Part shown: in pieces, positions 6,801 to 13,171 of the stretch
How positions within the stretch are numbered: position 1 is the first letter of the stretch
Layout: each line of letters opens with the position of its first letter
NCBI GenBank assembly: GCA_003151655.1
Contig: PLYB01000256.1
Coordinates: 1-15,930 of the forward strand
Source of the DNA: Gallionellaceae bacterium
GTDB lineage: Bacteria > Pseudomonadota > Gammaproteobacteria > Burkholderiales > Gallionellaceae
DNA length: 15,930 nt
Direction of reading: 5' to 3'
Notes under the pieces: generated by a model
Database searches by the model: none
What the model was told of the DNA's origin: nothing
The model's input: the letters and a program-made list of their open reading frames with translations, nothing else
Position numbers and translations under genes: made by a program

Positions 6801-7400
6801 AATCCAAAGCGTAGTGTAAGTCTTGCCGGTGCCGCAAGCCATGATGAGCTGGCCACGGTCGGCAGTTTGTAGCCCTTGCACAACAGCGGTTCGGGCATCG
6901 TTTTGGTAGTCTTTGGGCGTGGGTGGTGCTTTGCGTTTTGCTCGCGGCAGTGCTTCAAAACTGGCAGGATAGTCCAGTGCGGATTTATCGAAGTCGGACA
7001 GCAGAAAACGTACGACCGGTTTTTCCTGTGCATCGCAGACTTGCCTGGCGTTGTTGCCGATGCGGTCAGTGGTGGCGATCAGCAGGCGGTGCTTGATTTG
7101 CGGCCTGTTCGATTCGCTGAGAAATTTATCGACATCGTGTTTGGTAATGTCGTAGTCGGGCGAGTAGCATTTGGCTTGCACCGCCCAGTGGTCGCCGTTC
7201 TTGTGCTGAAACACCAGATCAATACCGCAGTCCGCACCCCAGCGCCCCGGCCATTCATCCCACAGCCACACCTGATCAACTTGCGTCGCCCATTCTGGGT
7301 CGGCTTTCAGGAACCATTTGACGAAGTGCTCGAACTGTTTGCCACGTTTGAGTGAATCGGGGTCGAGGCTGGTGTAGAAATCGGAGAATGGGACGAGCAT
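3816..7400 (-). CDS. Mrr-like nuclease / SF2 helicase with eight HA repeats
   Basis: An ORF of 1225 residues (from 7493); I prefer Met32 at 7400, giving 1194. The promoter at 7431-7459 lies inside the longer reading, and the sequence from FSDFYTSLDPD onward is where related proteins begin. Numbering from 7493: an Mrr-type restriction endonuclease domain spans 50-170 (D92 in GID, then QAK at 106-108, i.e. D...QxK). The superfamily 2 helicase has Walker A CGTGKT 220-225, DEAH 342-345, ATATPR 371-376, SEGVDVP 550-556 and QAVGRAIR 575-582. Eight helicase-associated repeats of about 68 residues fill 685-1225. Such proteins are thought to load on and move along DNA, with the nuclease cutting it; HA domains are thought to bind nucleic acid. 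No methyltransferase or specificity subunit is present, so a self-contained restriction-like defence role is inferred. Confidence 0.88.
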   Translation of the reverse strand: MLVPFSDFYTSLDPDSLKRGKQFEHFVKWFLKADPEWATQVDQVWLWDEWPGRWGADCGIDLVFQHKNGDHWAVQAKCYSPDYDITKHDVDKFLSESNRPQIKHRLLIATTDRIGNNARQVCDAQEKPVVRFLLSDFDKSALDYPASFEALPRAKRKAPPTPKDYQNDARTAVVQGLQTADRGQLIMACGTGKTYTTLWIKEALNSTRTLVLLPSLGLLAQTLREWTFAAATPFEVLCVCSDQTVGTKGNDEAIHSVGDLAFPVTSDAVEVKRFLSGAGNRVVFSTYQSSLVVAAAQTDPSIPAFDLAIADEAHRCAGKVGSDFTAILDNAQIRSAKRLFATATPRTYSSTVHKAAEDRGVEVVGMDNAALFGEVLYALPFGKAIERKLLTDYRVVIIGVDDPTIAQWIANRDLVTTGTGIDTDSESLAAQIGLLKAIKDYDLKRIISFHSRVNRAEAFTTDMQNTMQWISDEHRPSGTLRTDFVSGNMPANKRKIKLDQLKGLNADERGVLSNARCLSEGVDVPSLDGVAFIDPRSSQVDIIQAVGRAIRLSPDKKVGTIVLPVFIAAGQNAEDTIEASNFKPVWDVLNALKAHDDVLACELDQIRTEMGRKLGSAFNASDLNKISIDLPATVDANFSSALRTYLVEQVTASWNFWFGLLEVFVESEEHASVSKDFRTADGYRIGNWVSKQRTEKDNISLERKARLEALPGWSWNYWTDKWEEGFRYLNEFAEREGHVKISQDYKSPDGYRVGIWINTQRTTKDSMSLVRRKRLEALPGWSWDVRSDNWEEGFCCLKQFSEREGHCLVPVLFETEDGFRLGGWVVTQRAKIDKKSPERKARLEALPGWSWDALSDKWEEGFRHLKEFAVREGHVKTPQDFKTADGYQLGRWVSKQRARKDKTSSERKARLEALPDWSWDLLSDMWEEGFRYLKEFAERDGYARVPYVYKTGNGYRLGQWVRGQRSNNDSMSAVHKARLEALPGWSWDAIADQWEEGFCYLKEFAEQEGHSTVLGRYKTTDGYRLGGWVSHQRMTKDSMSPVRKAQLEALPGWSWNPFSDMWEEGFRNLMIFADQEGHCLVPTLYKTANGYPLGQWVRSQRSNNDSMSAGYKARLEALPGWSWDAFSAKWEKGFRYLKEFAEREGHVKVPRDYKTADGYQVGEWVKIQRTSKESLTLERKARLESLSGWVWRGK
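3819..5441 (-). repeat. Eight tandem 204-bp HA-domain coding repeats
   Basis: In order of translation the units are 5238-5441, 5034-5237, 4830-5033, 4626-4829, 4422-4625, 4218-4421, 4014-4217 and 3819-4013 (last one three codons short). Each encodes a WEEGF...EGH...DGYRLG.WV..QR...RLEALPGWSW pattern. The spacing is exactly 68 codons throughout, with no insertion. Units 5 and 7 are especially alike: 25 bases are identical at 4481-4505 and 4073-4097, exactly 408 bases (two units) apart. This shows recent unit duplication or gene conversion. Confidence 0.93.
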
Positions 7401-7430
7401 TGAATGATGATTAGCTGGGTACAAAGGTGA

Positions 7431-7459
7431 AATGTAGAACTGACCTACACAAGTGTCAA
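7431..7459 (-). promoter_or_regulatory. Sigma-70-type promoter of the nuclease-helicase
   Basis: On the minus strand, TTGACA (7454-7459) is a perfect -35. It is followed after exactly 17 bases by TACATT (7431-7436), a 4/6 -10. Transcription would start near 7424, leaving about 24 bases before the ATG at 7400. No strong Shine-Dalgarno is seen in that leader. The promoter means the gene need not depend on the upstream transporter gene, although that gene ends only 10 bases before the longer possible start. Confidence 0.6.
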
Positions 7460-7503
7460 ATTTTGAGGCACGTCTAACTCTATTTACGGACATAGCCTAC
7501 TTT

Positions 7504-9120
7504 TCAGGCGCTGACCGCCTCTTGCCGAATTGGCGCATCCAGCAGCAGAACGTAACGGCGCAATAACCAAGTGCAGCGCTCGAACAGTGCCGTCGCTGAA
7601 AATACCGATTGCTGGACTTCCGCTGCTACAGCGATTTCGCCTCCCTGCATCCGTCGCCTTATCGAGTCCATCAGTTCCGAACGGTCATGGGTCAGCATAC
7701 GCAGCATATCGAGATCATCGGCATCCGGCTGTTTGGCTACATCGGCGAGTGTCTCCAGCATCATATGCAGACTCTCGACCAAGTTGTTGATCAGTGTGCG
7801 CACCTCGCCTGCATGTGAATTACTGTTGGCAACCGTAATCAATTCGATGAGCGACTCTTGTAGCGAGCCCAGCAATTCGTTGCGATCACGCAGTACGATG
7901 GTTCTTTCGAGCACTTCGCGGCTATTGTTGCGATCCGCCAGATCGGTCAGAAACTGATCGCATTGGCGCAAAATATTGCGCTCGGCAGGATGGAGTACTT
8001 CGGCTGCGGGGCTCGTTTCGCTCACATCTTCGCGCAACGAAGCGAGATAATCAGGCAAGCTGGTGAGCAACCGTTGCTGCTCTTTGTCGACAAGTAACAG
8101 GGCACTTTCCGGTTCCGCCAATGCCTCGTCGTACAGATAGCGGGGGCGCCCGAGCGTTTCCTCATCGGAGGGCGGGGCGTGACGCTCTATTAAACGTTCG
8201 ACGGGGTGATGTGCCAGTCGCATCGATAAATCCGAGGCAATTTGCAAAAGCACATAAACCGCCGCCAACTGGGCAGACGGCGACAGCCCGGCTTGATGCA
8301 TGGCTGCCGGAATATAGCCCATGCCACTAGCCCAGTCGGCCAGAAACAACAGTAGCATGACAATTACGCCAAGTCCCTTGAGTGCAATCTGATACAGGAT
8401 AAGCTGGCGTGCGCTGCCCGTGAGTCGTCCCGCCAAAGTCCATGCCGATAACGCCGAACCGAGTCCTGCGCCCAGCACGATCATGGCACCGCTTTCGAAG
8501 ATCAGCAGGCCGGAAGCCGCCATAGCCATGGCGACCACCGTGATGGTTGTAGAGGACTGCGCAAGCATTGCCACGCCGACCCCGGCGATAAAACTCACTA
8601 TGGGATACTGCGCGGAGTAGCCGATGAAAACTTTAAACCAGTCTGCGCCTTTCAGGATCGAAGAAGCGGCCTTGATAAAATCTATTCCCAGAAATAGCAG
8701 CCCTATACCGAGCAGCGCCCCTACCGCATGACGGTAACGGGAAGACTGGTCAAGATTGAGGTAATAGGTAACACCGGTGACTCCGATCAACACCAGCACC
8801 AACAGATGCATGTTCAGTGCGGCCACGATGACCAGCATAGAGGTGCCGATATTAGCCCAGCGGATGACCGGAAATGCGCGCTTGATTTCGATTGTGCCTG
8901 CGGTGACCAGAGCGACCAGAACATAGGTGACGGCGTTCACACTTTGCATGATGGCACCGGCGGCGAGGCCAAATAAGGCAACGGTTCCTTTGCCTGATAC
9001 AGCGCGTGTTATCAGCATGCGCATCCGCCGACCCGCAAGTTGTTTCAAGTTGGTGCCTATCAGCCGGATGCCGATGAAAAAAAGCCCCAGTCCTGAAAAG
9101 ATGCTTGCGAAAATTTCCAT
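7504..9120 (-). CDS. Na/Pi-cotransporter-like protein with PhoU-like C-terminal domain
   Basis: A 538-residue inner-membrane protein of the NptA/YjbB type (Na/Pi cotransporter II related). The N-terminal ~300 residues hold about eight or nine hydrophobic helices arranged as two inverted halves. Each half carries the family's QSS-type motif: QSVNAVT at 59-65 and AQSSTTIT at 187-194. Each is followed by a GANIGT-like turn (WANIGTS 88-94, GAGLGSA 217-223). The first QSSSAT motif is clearly altered, so the usual substrate (sodium-coupled phosphate) may not hold. Residues about 330-530 are a helical, charged PhoU-like tail, as in many bacterial members. Start: the ATG at 9120 opens a membrane helix (IFASIFSGLGLFFIGIRL) as expected. 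It ends 10 bases before the longest helicase reading. It appears as an independent gene between the T2SS and defence blocks. Confidence 0.85.
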   Translation of the reverse strand: MEIFASIFSGLGLFFIGIRLIGTNLKQLAGRRMRMLITRAVSGKGTVALFGLAAGAIMQSVNAVTYVLVALVTAGTIEIKRAFPVIRWANIGTSMLVIVAALNMHLLVLVLIGVTGVTYYLNLDQSSRYRHAVGALLGIGLLFLGIDFIKAASSILKGADWFKVFIGYSAQYPIVSFIAGVGVAMLAQSSTTITVVAMAMAASGLLIFESGAMIVLGAGLGSALSAWTLAGRLTGSARQLILYQIALKGLGVIVMLLLFLADWASGMGYIPAAMHQAGLSPSAQLAAVYVLLQIASDLSMRLAHHPVERLIERHAPPSDEETLGRPRYLYDEALAEPESALLLVDKEQQRLLTSLPDYLASLREDVSETSPAAEVLHPAERNILRQCDQFLTDLADRNNSREVLERTIVLRDRNELLGSLQESLIELITVANSNSHAGEVRTLINNLVESLHMMLETLADVAKQPDADDLDMLRMLTHDRSELMDSIRRRMQGGEIAVAAEVQQSVFSATALFERCTWLLRRYVLLLDAPIRQEAVSA

Positions 9121-9226
9121 GCTATTTCCGCCCTTTGGTGTTCCCGATTTCGGGCAAGGAAATAAATGCAGCTTCTGGCATTATGATTAGGGTATCAGGG
9201 GATAATTCCGCATAGTACGAATCTAG

Positions 9227-9245
9227 CGTTCGCTAATCGTTCGCT
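9227..9245. promoter_or_regulatory. 11-bp-period direct repeat, possible operator
   Basis: CGTTCGCT occurs at 9227-9234 and 9238-9245 with AAT between, so the copies lie one helical turn apart. This is a layout used by tandem-binding response regulators such as PhoB. The sequence does not match the Pho-box consensus. It lies about 107 bases upstream of the transporter ATG and just past the end of gspK, so it most likely would act on the transporter gene. This is inference from layout alone. Confidence 0.35.
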
Positions 9246-9292
9246 TGCCATGATGTCCGATTTAGAGGAATAGAGCTTGGTGATTATCTGGC

Positions 9293-10252
9293 TTACTCTA
9301 CGCTCTGCCAAATGACCGCAGGCCATCCTTGGGAGCGTTGCAGTAAAGCTTGGGTGACAACCTGAGAATTGTTTACCGATGCTCGACCTGTTACCCAGAA
9401 AAAATAACTGCTGACCGAGATATCCAAATCTGAGACAACTATTGAACTGTTGGGCAGGCGTTGGCGAAAGTCGGAGATGTCTTTAAAGGGATTGCCGCGT
9501 CGCTGTTGCACTAGGATGCGGGCATCGGATAAGGACATATTTTGTGCAATGGATGCCAGCACCTCGGCGGGCGCAAAGTTGACATTGATGACACCGACAG
9601 TTGGCAGTACCGAGACAAACGGTTTCAGTCGGGCAATAGTTTGGCTATCAAATCCCTTTATGCGAGCTAATTCACCCAATTCCACCATCGGACGATTGGC
9701 GGTGAGATAGGGATGGGGAAGAGATTGGTAATATCCATCCTCGGCACCGCCAGCAGGTTGGGTATCACTATCGGCATCTATCCAGTCAGCCAGTGCAACG
9801 GCTAACCCTGCCGGTAAATTTAGGAAGGACAACAGACGTTGAAATTTTATTATATCGGGCGGGCTGCTGGCACCATTGCGCACGACACTGTTGAGATTGA
9901 ACAAGCCCTGACGATCTTCGATGAGGCCGATCACCTCACCGTTTTCAACAGGCATAGAAGGTAATTGCAATGTCCATATTTCATTCTCATGGTCGATTGA
10001 GCTGGACGCTGCATCATCGGCCAGTACTGCTCTCGCCCAATCGATGCCGGCGATACCAAGGCGCCTCGCCTGAGTATGATCGAATTGGGTTTCAACTTGA
10101 CGTTGCCACAGACTTTGCTGCTGCGATATATAAACGGCGAGCGTGGTTGCCATTGCCACTATCAACATTACCAGAATGACGGCGACTCCCTGCTGTGCTG
10201 CTTTCCCTCCGTCAAAGATCGATGTGGAACGTAACAGATTATTTGTCTTCAT
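9293..10252 (-). CDS. gspK: T2SS minor pseudopilin GspK
   Basis: GspK is the large tip pseudopilin that, with GspI and GspJ, caps the type II secretion pseudopilus. The 319-residue length is normal. A prepilin-like leader precedes QQGVAVILVMLIVAMATTLA at about 20-39. As is usual for GspK, the residue five after the cleavage site is not Glu. The large periplasmic domain includes DRQGLFNLNSVV (113-124) and the DWIDADSDTQPAGGAEDGYY stretch (160-179), a hallmark of the family's alpha-domain region. The start ATG overlaps the gspJ TGA by four bases (ATGA), showing tight coupling. It is the last gene of the leftward block. The usual gspL and gspM do not follow; the next gene on this strand is the transporter 172 bases away. 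Confidence 0.93.
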   Translation of the reverse strand: MKTNNLLRSTSIFDGGKAAQQGVAVILVMLIVAMATTLAVYISQQQSLWQRQVETQFDHTQARRLGIAGIDWARAVLADDAASSSIDHENEIWTLQLPSMPVENGEVIGLIEDRQGLFNLNSVVRNGASSPPDIIKFQRLLSFLNLPAGLAVALADWIDADSDTQPAGGAEDGYYQSLPHPYLTANRPMVELGELARIKGFDSQTIARLKPFVSVLPTVGVINVNFAPAEVLASIAQNMSLSDARILVQQRRGNPFKDISDFRQRLPNSSIVVSDLDISVSSYFFWVTGRASVNNSQVVTQALLQRSQGWPAVIWQSVE

Positions 10253-10851
10253 TGCAGTGCAAATATCCGCGAAATTTTTTCACCACTGCTGAGAGTGAGA
10301 CTCATCTCTACCGCAGAGGGAGTTACTGTGACAGCCGCAGAGGGCGGCCATAATTCCTGCCAATTATTAGCGCTATCCAGATAGCGCAACTTGAATTCGC
10401 TTACCCCTTCCAATAATGTATTGCGCGAGGGTGGGGTGTTCGGGGCTTGATCCAGTGCGGGCCAGAGTAACATGACAATTGAATTCTTTTCCAAGCGGTA
10501 AGCGATGCGCTGGGGAGGCAACATCTCGAAACCCTGATCGGTCAAGCCTGCACGGGTAAACGTGAGTTCGGCATCGTTCTCGCCCACTAAAACATTGTGT
10601 CCGATCCATTCCGGTGAATTGTTACTGGTTGAATCCCGCACTTGGCGATGCACTACCTGAGCAATGTCCAATTCGACGCGGGAAAAGAAAAATGCGAGGT
10701 GTTGCCACTTTCTGGTTTCTGCAGCAACGCGTTCGCGTGTTTGTAACACGGCATTCAATCCCCGATAACCGGCAACTGAAATTAAAGTCAGTATCACTAG
10801 TGCGACCAGCAGTTCGATCAGCGTGAATCCCCTATTTTTCTTGCGCATCAT
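10249..10851 (-). CDS. gspJ: T2SS minor pseudopilin GspJ
   Basis: GspJ forms the pseudopilus tip with GspI and GspK. Its 200 residues begin with a short basic leader and a clean type IV prepilin cleavage motif (RG^FTLIELLVALVIL, residues 7-21, Glu at +5). This is the substrate of the prepilin peptidase GspO/PilD, which is not in this window. The rest is a beta-rich periplasmic domain ending in SGEKISRIFALQ. Two adjacent ATGs start the gene (10851 and 10848); the first overlaps the gspI stop as ATGA. The 3' end overlaps gspK in the same way, so I-J-K form one translationally coupled run. Confidence 0.92.
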   Translation of the reverse strand: MMRKKNRGFTLIELLVALVILTLISVAGYRGLNAVLQTRERVAAETRKWQHLAFFFSRVELDIAQVVHRQVRDSTSNNSPEWIGHNVLVGENDAELTFTRAGLTDQGFEMLPPQRIAYRLEKNSIVMLLWPALDQAPNTPPSRNTLLEGVSEFKLRYLDSANNWQELWPPSAAVTVTPSAVEMSLTLSSGEKISRIFALQ

Positions 10852-11273
10852 TTTCTGGGTACCTCGACCAGATAGCCGCTTAACCGCCTGAGTATATGCC
10901 CGGAGCTATCTGCCGGATCGGAAATACTGATCTCGATGCGCCGGAATGCCGGGTTAGGGGTGGTGATAATTTCCTCTTGCCATAGCAAACGAATACCCCC
11001 CTGAGTTTCTTCGCCATTTTGTATTCCGACGGAAATCCAGTCGCCACGGGCAGCGTGAAGTGCGAGATGGTTTTGTGCGACCCAGTCTGCCAGTACTCGT
11101 ATGCGCATGTCTTCCGCGTGGTTGGTGGCGGCACCGGTCGCGCGTAACACAGCGGCAAGAGCAATCGCCAAAATGGCCAGTGCGACCAGAGTCTCCAGCA
11201 GTGTGAAACCCGCGTTGCGGGTAAAATTGTATTTACTGTGCCGCACGAGTAGAAGTCTCTGCCGACATATCAT
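10848..11273 (-). CDS. gspI: T2SS minor pseudopilin GspI
   Basis: GspI is the core minor pseudopilin that starts assembly of the GspI-J-K tip. Its 141 residues hold the prepilin motif AG^FTLLETLVALAILAIAL (about 21-39, Glu at +5). A compact domain follows with NHLALHAARGDW, typical of GspI (a Q/N-N-L segment followed by a small-residue loop). The ATG at 11273 overlaps the gspH coding region by 41 bases. A GTG at 11246 (Val10) would give a shorter leader and a 14-base overlap. Neither has a strong Shine-Dalgarno, so the start is open. The stop overlaps gspJ. Confidence 0.9.
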   Translation of the reverse strand: MICRQRLLLVRHSKYNFTRNAGFTLLETLVALAILAIALAAVLRATGAATNHAEDMRIRVLADWVAQNHLALHAARGDWISVGIQNGEETQGGIRLLWQEEIITTPNPAFRRIEISISDPADSSGHILRRLSGYLVEVPRK

Positions 11274-11763
11274 CCGGCTGTACGATTACTTCGCCATCGC
11301 TCTTGCCGATGACGGTGGTACTGGTGGAAGCATAGCTCATGCGTATACGAAAAGGCGGGGCGAATGCCGATGAGCTCAAAGCGAGTTGCTCGCCCGGTTT
11401 GAGCAGATGGTTGTCCACATTGATTTCACCGATCAGGATACCTTGAGGTAAGGTGCGGGGGCGAAATACGGTGTCATCTTCTATGCGCGCCCAGTCGTTG
11501 TAGTCATTTTTTTTCCAGAATAAGTAGCGGGTGTTTTCCGTAGACCATGCCATCGAGCGCCCGCTGGATCTGGCTTCCAATCCGGCATTTTCGAGTAGCA
11601 AGGCAAGCCGGGCGGCTTCTTCGCGCAGCATGGTGCGGTCATCCGGCATCAGTTGTACCACCACGATGCCTAGAGCTATCCCCATTACAACCAAAACGAC
11701 AAGTAGCTCGACAAGGGTGAAACCTTGCTGAATTCTGAGAAGCTTAGGGAGACGAAAATTCAT
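11233..11763 (-). CDS. gspH: T2SS minor pseudopilin GspH
   Basis: GspH is thought to link the GspI-J-K tip to the GspG fibre. The 176-residue protein has the prepilin motif QG^FTLVELLVVLVVMGIALGI (about 13-33) with Glu at +5. It then has the GspH-type sequence of a long helix (MLREEAARLALLLENAGLEA) and a beta domain in which RSSGRSMAWS and a Trp-Lys-Lys strand are visible. The ATG at 11763 lies 29 bases after the end of a palindromic repeat that separates it from gspG. The stop falls inside gspI. Confidence 0.9.
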   Translation of the reverse strand: MNFRLPKLLRIQQGFTLVELLVVLVVMGIALGIVVVQLMPDDRTMLREEAARLALLLENAGLEARSSGRSMAWSTENTRYLFWKKNDYNDWARIEDDTVFRPRTLPQGILIGEINVDNHLLKPGEQLALSSSAFAPPFRIRMSYASTSTTVIGKSDGEVIVQPDDMSAETSTRAAQ

Positions 11764-11781
11764 TTATAAAGTGCGTCACAC

Positions 11782-11864
11782 CAACCCATCCCCCTCCTAG
11801 CCTCCCCCTTGAAAGGGGAGGAACTATATTCCCTCCCTTTCAGGGGGAGGGTGGGGGTGGGTTG
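11782..11864. repeat. GC-rich palindromic intergenic repeat between gspG and gspH
   Basis: An imperfect inverted repeat runs from CAACCCA (11782) to TGGGTTG (ending 11864). It contains two nested hairpins: CCTCCCC...GGGGAGG (11801-11821) and CCCTCCC...GGGAGGG (about 11831-11851), joined by an A/T-rich centre. Outer arms rich in CCCC/GGGG align with each other. This is the look of the REP/MITE-like 'CCCCTCCC' palindromes scattered between genes in many bacteria. In an operon it can fold in the mRNA and reduce read-through or protect the upstream gspG message, which would fit GspG being needed in much larger amounts than the minor pseudopilins. Confidence 0.75.
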
Positions 11865-11954
11865 AGTATTGGAGACGAGATAAAAGGTATTTTGAGAATT
11901 TTCAACTCTCTTAGAAAGTGAAACGTGCAGAGACGGGCTCGTGCTCATCAATGC

Positions 11955-12398
11955 TTACAGCTCCCATGAGCCAATATCCGCATCGCTGCCTTCCCCTCCG
12001 GCGGCACCATCCGCGCCCAGGCTGATGATATCGATTTCGCCATGTGTGCCGGGTTGCAGATATTGATAAGGGTTGCCCCACGGATCTTTTGGAAGTTTTT
12101 CCAAATAACCATTCCCTTTCCAATTGGGCGGAACAGGTGCGCTGCTAGGTTTTTTTACCAGTGCTTGCAGGCCTTGCTCGGTCGTGGGATAGCGCATATT
12201 GTCAAGACGGTAGAGCTTAAGCGCCTGAACGATGGAGCCGATGTCTTGCCTGGCCGCAGCAATTCGCGCTTCATCCGGGCGGCTCATCACCTTGGGAACG
12301 ATCAAAGCAGCGAGTACACCGAGGATAACAATAACGACCATGACTTCGATGAGTGTAAAACCACGCAAATGAGAGGGGGTGTTTTTATAGATATTCAT
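11955..12398 (-). CDS. gspG: T2SS major pseudopilin GspG
   Basis: GspG is the main subunit of the T2SS pseudopilus that pushes substrates through the secretin. From the ATG at 12398 it has 147 residues, the normal length. A short leader is followed by RG^FTLIEVMVVIVILGVLAAL (Glu at +5). Then come the signature segments VPKVMSRPDEARIAAARQDI, YRLDNMRYPTTEQGL, PPNWKGNGYLEKLPKDPWGN and the calcium-site loop with SLGADGAAGGEGSDADI at the end. A TTG further upstream (12446) would add 16 residues, but the likely -35 element covers it, so it is rejected. It is the first gene of the leftward block and is divergent from gspC. Confidence 0.95.
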   Translation of the reverse strand: MNIYKNTPSHLRGFTLIEVMVVIVILGVLAALIVPKVMSRPDEARIAAARQDIGSIVQALKLYRLDNMRYPTTEQGLQALVKKPSSAPVPPNWKGNGYLEKLPKDPWGNPYQYLQPGTHGEIDIISLGADGAAGGEGSDADIGSWEL

Positions 12399-12417
12399 AA
12401 AATAGTTGAGAGTGGGT

Positions 12418-12446
12418 ATTAATGAATGTGGCTGCCAGTGTATCAA
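12418..12446 (-). promoter_or_regulatory. Probable promoter of gspG-K
   Basis: On the minus strand, TTGATA (12441-12446, 5/6 of the -35 consensus) and ATTAAT (12418-12423, 4/6 of the -10) are 17 bases apart. Transcription would start about a dozen bases before the ATG at 12398. The element lies in the roughly 140-base region shared with gspC. On the plus strand, a TATACT at 12508-12513 could be the -10 for gspC but has no good -35. Confidence 0.45.
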
Positions 12447-12538
12447 AATAGATTGTAAAATAAACAGTTATTCGGAGATGAGGGAAATATTTCTATCGCC
12501 CTTTGTGTATACTAGTGCCCCAACTTGATTGGAGTGAT

Positions 12539-13132
12539 ATGAAGTCAGGAGAAGGAAGACTGGGAGTTCGGATAGAAATGCTCGGTACCCGATTGTTGAT
12601 GGTTTTTTCACGCTTGGCATTTTCTTGGCGCGGGGTGGGTGCGCTAGTTGTTGGTGTATTGTTAGCCAGATGGACTTGGATATTATTTGCGCCGCACACG
12701 TTGGCGACTCTTCCGACCAAGTCCGATGCGGACGGCAAGGCTTCCGATGCAATTTTTGGTCTAAGTGCAGCTCCTGACACGGTAACAAAAAATGCTGATG
12801 CCGTATTGGGAAATGTGCATTTGGTTGGCGTGTTTACAGGAAAGCAAGGTTTTGCCGTGTTGAAACTGGATGAAAAGACACAGCGCGGCGTTGCTTTGGG
12901 CGAAGATATTGTCAAAGGAACGAAACTGGTTGAAGTAGAGGTCGATCATGTCATCATTGAACACAATGGCATACGCCAACGAGTGAGCCTGGAAAGTAAA
13001 TCAACCAACAATAAAGGCATTGTGCCGGAATCGGCAGCATCAGTTTCTGGTGTTAAACAGGCGGTAGACACCTGGAACTTGGCACAACAAGAGATGCATA
13101 AAAAACAAGAGTCACCCCATGTTCACCAATAA
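12539..13132 (+). CDS. gspC: T2SS inner-membrane protein GspC (short form)
   Basis: GspC joins the inner-membrane platform to the secretin GspD through its periplasmic HR domain. I start it at the ATG at 12539, with GGAG four bases upstream, giving 197 residues. A TTG at 12503 would add 12 but lacks such support. A basic cytoplasmic N-terminus leads into one membrane helix (about VGALVVGVLLARWTWILF). The HR domain follows, with the typical LVGVFTGKQGFAVLKLDEKT and GVALGEDIVKGTKLVEVEVD. The protein ends about 45 residues after HR, in a polar tail with no PDZ domain, so it is shorter than the PDZ-type GspC. Next comes gspD, 39 bases on. Confidence 0.87.
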   Translation: MKSGEGRLGVRIEMLGTRLLMVFSRLAFSWRGVGALVVGVLLARWTWILFAPHTLATLPTKSDADGKASDAIFGLSAAPDTVTKNADAVLGNVHLVGVFTGKQGFAVLKLDEKTQRGVALGEDIVKGTKLVEVEVDHVIIEHNGIRQRVSLESKSTNNKGIVPESAASVSGVKQAVDTWNLAQQEMHKKQESPHVHQ

Positions 13133-13171
13133 TCAAACAGTCTTCATGCCAGTTGTTATCAAGGATTATCA

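Noticed and set aside
9143..9154. Short palindrome CCCGATTTCGGG upstream of the transporter
   Set aside because: A five-base stem with a two-base loop and no T run is too weak to call a terminator or operator.
11760..11951. Small reverse-strand ORF of 63 codons between gspG and gspH
   Set aside because: It consists largely of the palindromic repeat and has no coding signature.
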